Shown here one piece after another: positions 59,401-64,000 of a stretch of 64,000 nucleotides of DNA (positions are counted from its first letter, which is position 1; each line of letters starts with the position of its first letter). Below the pieces are notes generated by a model, which did not search any database, had not been told where the DNA came from, and was given only the letters and a program-made list of their open reading frames with translations. Source of the DNA: Galbula dea (lineage: Eukaryota > Chordata > Aves > Piciformes > Galbulidae); contig VWZX01002867.1 in NCBI GenBank assembly GCA_013399015.1, positions 1,623,392 through 1,687,391 of the forward strand. The letters run 5' to 3'. The translations under genes were made by a program, and so were the position numbers.

Positions 59401-61668
59401 CAGCCCCAAAATGTGTAAAGGCTGATGTAGCTCTGGGCAGATCTCACAAAGCAGATGGGAAGCTGCTACCAATGTAAAGTCACCTCGGGTCAACATTGAA
59501 AGAATGCTGCTATACAACTGGCCAGACAACTTCTTCCCTGGAGTTTTCCCATGGGGAAAAGACAGACCAGAGCTTTTCCTTCCCATCAAAGGCACTTTAA
59601 TGTCCCTTGATGAAATGCTTGATGTTTTTAGGGACTTTAGGCCAATTGGCTCTGATGGCTCAAGGCTCTTCCCCATCCCCAAAACTTCCCTGTGTCAGAG
59701 TTTGTTCTGAAAGCCTCACACAACACGTGGCTCTTCTAAATGTCCAAGAGATCAGGAGGAACATATTTTTGGCTTTGGGGAAATCTCATTTAAAAACCTT
59801 TAAAATATTCCTTCATTTTGTGTGGTTGCTTTGTCTCAATGGGACTCAAACCTCAAGTCATCAGAAAGCTGCCTGACATGGGCAGCTATGAATTGCTCAA
59901 GCTGCAGGAGGACTCAGTCATGTCTGAAGGGACTTATTCTTAGATATATGGACTAAGCATGATGTCATCCCTCCTGTCACAACTGAGGCTTGCCAGACCA
60001 GTGAAACACTGGTGAGATACCAGGAGAGCAGTTCCCCAGAGCAGAACATTTCTCCTCAGCACAGAGATGCACAGACACAACTTCCATCAGCATTTATGCC
60101 AGGTGACTCTTACATTCTCACCTCTCCATCAGTTATGACATTTATTCACTGTTCTTTTGGTGTGGAGAGGATGGTGAACAAGGCTGTAGCTGAAAAGTCA
60201 CTGACTGTGTTAATCTAATAGAGGAAGGAAAACATTCCTGGCATTATGGTTTTATCAGCTTATAAACATGTTGTAGAAACCTACATGCCTTAGAATAACA
60301 GCAGGAACCAGACTGGGAAAGGAAACCTTGAGATTTGGATGCTTTAGTAAAGGCAACCAGCAAGCAGAGCACAATGTGTAACCTCACAGCTTTTCCCATT
60401 CCTCATCTCTGCAAAACACTGTTAAATGCTCTCAAAATGTGTGGGCCTCCAATTAATTCCTTTTAATTCCTTAGCAACTGATTAGCCAGCCCTTCCTCAA
60501 AGGACAGTTTAGATTGACAACAGAAGCAACAAACAGTGGAATTTCATATGCTTCATCCAAAAGAAAGGTTTAAAAAGTTAATAAGTGCATATTATTTGGC
60601 TCCAGGGCTGGCATAACCATGGACTCCACCCAGACCCTCACTCCTGTCAACATCTTCTTGCTCAAATGGCATCTGCTGGACCTCCTTCTGCAAACCACAT
60701 TTCTAATACCTACAGCAAGCAGAAGTCCCTCATCAGTCTCAGAGAGCCCAGGGGACATGACAAGGACTTCAGCCAGGAACCATTTCCAGGTTTCTTGTGA
60801 ACTGGGCCATTTCTAAGTTACTTTGAACCAAGCATTTGGGGTCAGCACTTAAGACATGCTGTCCCATGCCCAGCAATCTAGGAGGACCCTCCAGAAGATC
60901 ATGGTGGTCCTGTTTTCCTGGAAAACATGACAAAATATATGAGTGAAGCTGCTGGGACATGTCAGATATACATCTCCACCTCATTGCTGTGGATTAAGGG
61001 AAAAAGAGTCCTTCCCCACCCAGCATATTTGGGAAGCCTCTTGTGCAAAGAGGAGACACCTCCAGATGTCTCCACCAGTGATGTTATTTACAAGGGGACC
61101 AAGCAGCTTGTTGGGCTAATTGCTCCTGGAGGGATTTAACTCTGCTGAGAAAGCTTGAGCAGGGCTCCACTGTTGCAGAGCATTAGCTGCCACTCCTCCC
61201 TTTGATTTACATCCCTCATAAAATTTTATGGCCAGATTAGAATGAACTTCACTTGCACTGTGTTTTTAGGAAGGTTCTTTTGTGCTGGATAAAAGACCAA
61301 CTCCATGTTGTAACTCATTACAGCCTCAACCAGGAAAAGGAAAATACCTCCAAATGGGGAGGAGGATTCCAAAAGCCCTCTAGAAGAGATCTTTTTGGAG
61401 GCCTCAGACACCTGAGCTCTTCGTCTACACATCAGGAGAGCAGCAACAATGAAAAAGCCACAGTCTAGGGATGAGCAGTTTTGGATGGAGAAAGACTGAT
61501 GTGGGGGGGTGTTCTGTGGTAAACAAGAGGGAATGTGAGGCAGTCAAGGTTCCAGTAAATGGGAGAAGGGAGTGGGTGGTTATCAGTCACTTTGTCTGGA
61601 ATATCTTTGAGTTATTTGGCTGCTGAGCTTGTTCTCATGGAGGGAAAAAACCCTGCTTTTGACATAAT
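56421..61668. other. Unique noncoding sequence
   Basis: No gene and no CR1 in 5.2 kb. T-runs lie at 57535-57547 and 57754-57767. Positions 57883-58356 have three frames open together (157, 128 and 76 codons on plus), which argues for chance rather than coding. Other frames are below 110 codons. Confidence 0.5.
57754..57767. repeat. T14 homopolymer run
   Basis: Fourteen T after 'caacttc', followed by 'cctttcccc'. A similar 13-T run is at 57535-57547. Neither is attached to a recognisable retrotransposed sequence. Confidence 0.9.
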
Positions 61669-61743
61669 TGGTTGCTTTGCAGAGATGATTGGGCTTGATG
61701 GTTTTAGAGGTTTTCTCCAACCTGAATAATTCTATGATAATCC
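61669..61743 (+). repeat. CR1 LINE 3' tail, short
   Basis: 'ttggttgctttgcagagatg', 'attgggcttgatggttttag', 'aggttttctccaacctgaat', then 'attctatgataat'. Diverged and about 75 bp long. Confidence 0.87.
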
Positions 61744-63439
61744 AGCCCCATAGTGCATTATTTTGATAAATTACAGTCCTCCCTCCTTTTTTCTTCCTTC
61801 TTTTCTGCCAGAGAAGCACAATGTCACTGAAAATGGCCATACCATGAACATGTGAAAGACTGCAAGGAGGAATGAGAAGAAATAAGCCTAGGCAAATATT
61901 TACCATTCTAGACATCAGTAGCCAAGGCTGGATTGATGGGAACTGCTTAGTTTGGAGCTGACAGCCTTTAAATGACCTTTTTACAGGGGCCTGCATCTTG
62001 AAATTCAACATGCATGGGAGCTCCAGTGGGAGGTGGAAGTATTCTGTGCAAGTATTTTTCCGTGGCAGGTGTTGGCCCTTTGACAGCAGCAGGAATTACA
62101 GGTGTTCAGTTCCTCCCAGATGTGCAAAACACAGATGCTGGGAAGCAGCTCATCCCAACAAGGCTCCAGCTGCCTTCCTTCATGCTGGATGAGAGCAGAT
62201 CATATGCTACATTTCACTTTTGGCCAGGACTTACTTCCATTTACTGCTTTTTCTTTTTTTTTTTTCCCCCTCAAAATTAATGCTTCTGTGCTGCAGGAAC
62301 ATTTCTCAAGATGGATTTTTCCACTGAGAAAGGAGCCACAAGAGAAGGACCACTTCATATGGTCAAAGTGTGAGGCTCAGTAGATTTATTTTAAATTAAA
62401 TAAGTTATTCCATGTGTCCTGGACTATAAACTAATTTGAAATCCAGGGAGAAAACCCCCAACAGTCCATTTTTCAGTCCTTCAAGCTGAAATACTGTAGC
62501 AGTAGTTCATCACCTGGCAAATAAACCTGCCAGCTCAAAACTTTATTAATCATTTTCTGTACCCTGCTTGAACTTTTCCAAACTGAACTCCAGAGTGCTC
62601 CAATTCTCCATCAACTGGTATCCAAAGAAACAAGTAAAGAGGACAAAAGGAGAAGGATGAAGGCTATGGCATCCTCCTCTGCCTCCTCCCCTGCAAGAGC
62701 ATGAACCTCAAGACTGCAGTTGGGAGAGAGCCTGCCATTGGCCCCACAGCAAGTCAGAAACAGCCAAATCAATACCTTCCTTGATGGGATGGATTTTTAC
62801 TCTGTGGCCTGGACAGGGAACTGCTTTAGAGCAATTTCTCTAACTATTATTCCAGAGTAATAATTATTTTTTCTCATTACCTGCACTCTCAGACACCTCC
62901 AAAGACCTTGCTTGGTTATGTGCCTCTATTCCTTCTTCTAAATCTTGATGTTTTAGTCTTCAAGAAAGAAAAGGAATAAATAAAAAAGGAAAGATGACAA
63001 AAACTCCAGAGAAAAAAGGAACAGATGTTCCTGAGATCATAGCAAAACAAGCCACATAATTACCAGGAGCAAATGATGATGGATAACAGAATTATTTTTC
63101 TAACCTTTCTCAAATTACCTGTTTGACTGATTTCTTAGGTGTCCAAAGAGGCAGAAGGGCCTTTCCCTTCTGTCACAGTACTGTTGTCTCCAGTAATTTA
63201 GAAGCTCCCTGTTTTGGTGCCTTGAGACAACCAGTGCACAGACAGATTTAAGACATCTCTAAGTTTGTGCAAATCCCCCAAGAATGTGTTTCTTAATACC
63301 ACTGTAACTAGAGAACTCTTTCTAGGAGAAGACCAGCAAAACCCCAAGGCTCTGGCTTAATAACTACCCCAAAGGAAAGGCTCTTGCTTATACTTGCTCC
63401 TCTGCAGACCAAAGTCACTGCTGAATCTTGCTCCCACAT
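61744..63439. other. Unique noncoding sequence
   Basis: No gene. The open frames at 61998-62383 overlap in all three plus frames and run into a T-rich stretch (about 62249-62270). Nothing else recognised. Confidence 0.5.
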
Positions 63440-63934
63440 TGGGGTGCAGTAAGAGGTGGCACCTGCAGGGAGGAGGAGACAGAAGACATGACCCTAAAGT
63501 GACCCAGCAAGGGATTCCACCCCATGTATGTCATATTCAATATCAAGCTGAGGGATCATGAAGGTCAAGCTCTTCACCAGCCAGGGTCTGAGGAATCCTA
63601 TGTGTTCCTGAATCCAATTCCAGAATCCAGCTCCTGAATCCAGTCCCCATCTGCCCCTGAGTCCAGTCTGGGACTTCCCCAGTGCTGCCACAGCATCAGC
63701 CTTGGTGGTGGTGATGGAATTGCCATTGGGGGTTTGTTTTCATATTAGTTTTGGATCTCTTTGGATCTATTTCATTTCATTATTAGTATTGTCATTAAAG
63801 CTGGTTTAGTTTTTATTTCCAACCCAGAAGTCTCTTTCCCTTATTCCCTTTTTCTTCCCCTTTGGGAAGGCACAGGGGTTGATAGGGAGTATCTGTCACT
63901 CATGTAGTGGCCAGCCCAGTCCTGACCCTTGACA
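63440..63934 (+). mobile_element. Solo or partial LTR of an avian endogenous retrovirus (ERVL-like)
   Basis: The segment has LTR architecture: a degenerate 'gaatccag/gagtccag' cluster (63600-63670), then an AT-rich stretch with a polyadenylation-type ATTAAA at 63794-63799. This is followed by 'tccaacccagaagtctcttt' and a pyrimidine-rich tract, then 'gttgatagggagtatctgtc', ending near '...cttgaca' at 63934. The wording of this 3' part matches my memory of LTRs common in passerine and other neoavian genomes. No gag, pol or env frame is present and no primer-binding site is evident after 63934, so it is probably a solo LTR. The left boundary is uncertain. Confidence 0.55.
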
Positions 63935-63974
63935 GTCTATTGAAGTCTCCTCCAATATCAAGCTAAGCAGAGAT

Positions 63975-64000
63975 AATATATATATTTATATATATATATA
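63975..64000. repeat. (TA)n microsatellite at window end
   Basis: An alternating TA tract with one TTT interruption. It runs to the last base, so its full length is unknown. Confidence 0.95.

Noticed and set aside
1..64000. CRISPR array, bacterial operons, ribosome binding sites
   Set aside because: No spaced direct repeats and no operon-like gene packing. The repeat content is that of a bird nuclear genome.

Overview
The window reads as nuclear DNA from a bird. The main evidence is about 25 copies, mostly 5'-truncated, of the 3' end of CR1 LINEs. They carry the avian CR1 signature: a 'gttgga..agatgatct..aggtc.cttccaacc' core and an 8-10 bp 'attctatg/attctgtg' tail. A solo or partial LTR of avian ERVL type near the right end fits this. 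CpG is scarce outside a few patches. I cannot name the species from the sequence; the abundance of fairly similar CR1 copies fits a neoavian bird.

I recognise no protein-coding gene, rRNA, tRNA or CRISPR array. Every long open frame (largest about 180-186 codons) lacks a recognisable domain, overlaps other open frames, or runs across a CR1 boundary. The sequence is best described as an intergenic or intronic stretch.

Layout. From 1 to 16.1 kb there are nine CR1 fragments, mostly minus strand, a 57-bp tandem duplication (8.3-8.4 kb), a GA microsatellite, a polypurine tract (14.1-14.25 kb) and a 23-bp duplication (15.27 kb). From 16.1 to 31.8 kb no CR1 is visible; this block holds a possible very old repeat (21.6-21.96 kb), a CpG-bearing stretch open on both strands (19.1-19.8 kb) and a strong G-quadruplex motif next to an E-box (27.37-27.40 kb). 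From 31.8 to 47.5 kb CR1 density is high, with an AT-rich zone at 43.6-44.3 kb where the CR1 3' end has become a 21-bp tandem repeat. From 47.5 to 56.4 kb there are long unique stretches with two candidate conserved noncoding elements. One (47.95-48.52 kb) contains a compact CpG-rich palindrome and hairpin; the other is at 53.25-53.52 kb. From 56.4 to 64 kb the DNA is mostly unique, with one CR1 tail and the LTR, and it ends in a TA repeat.

No gene-to-gene interplay can be described. The functional content, if any, is likely to be cis-regulatory. Statements about conservation are inference from sequence character only, since no alignment could be run.
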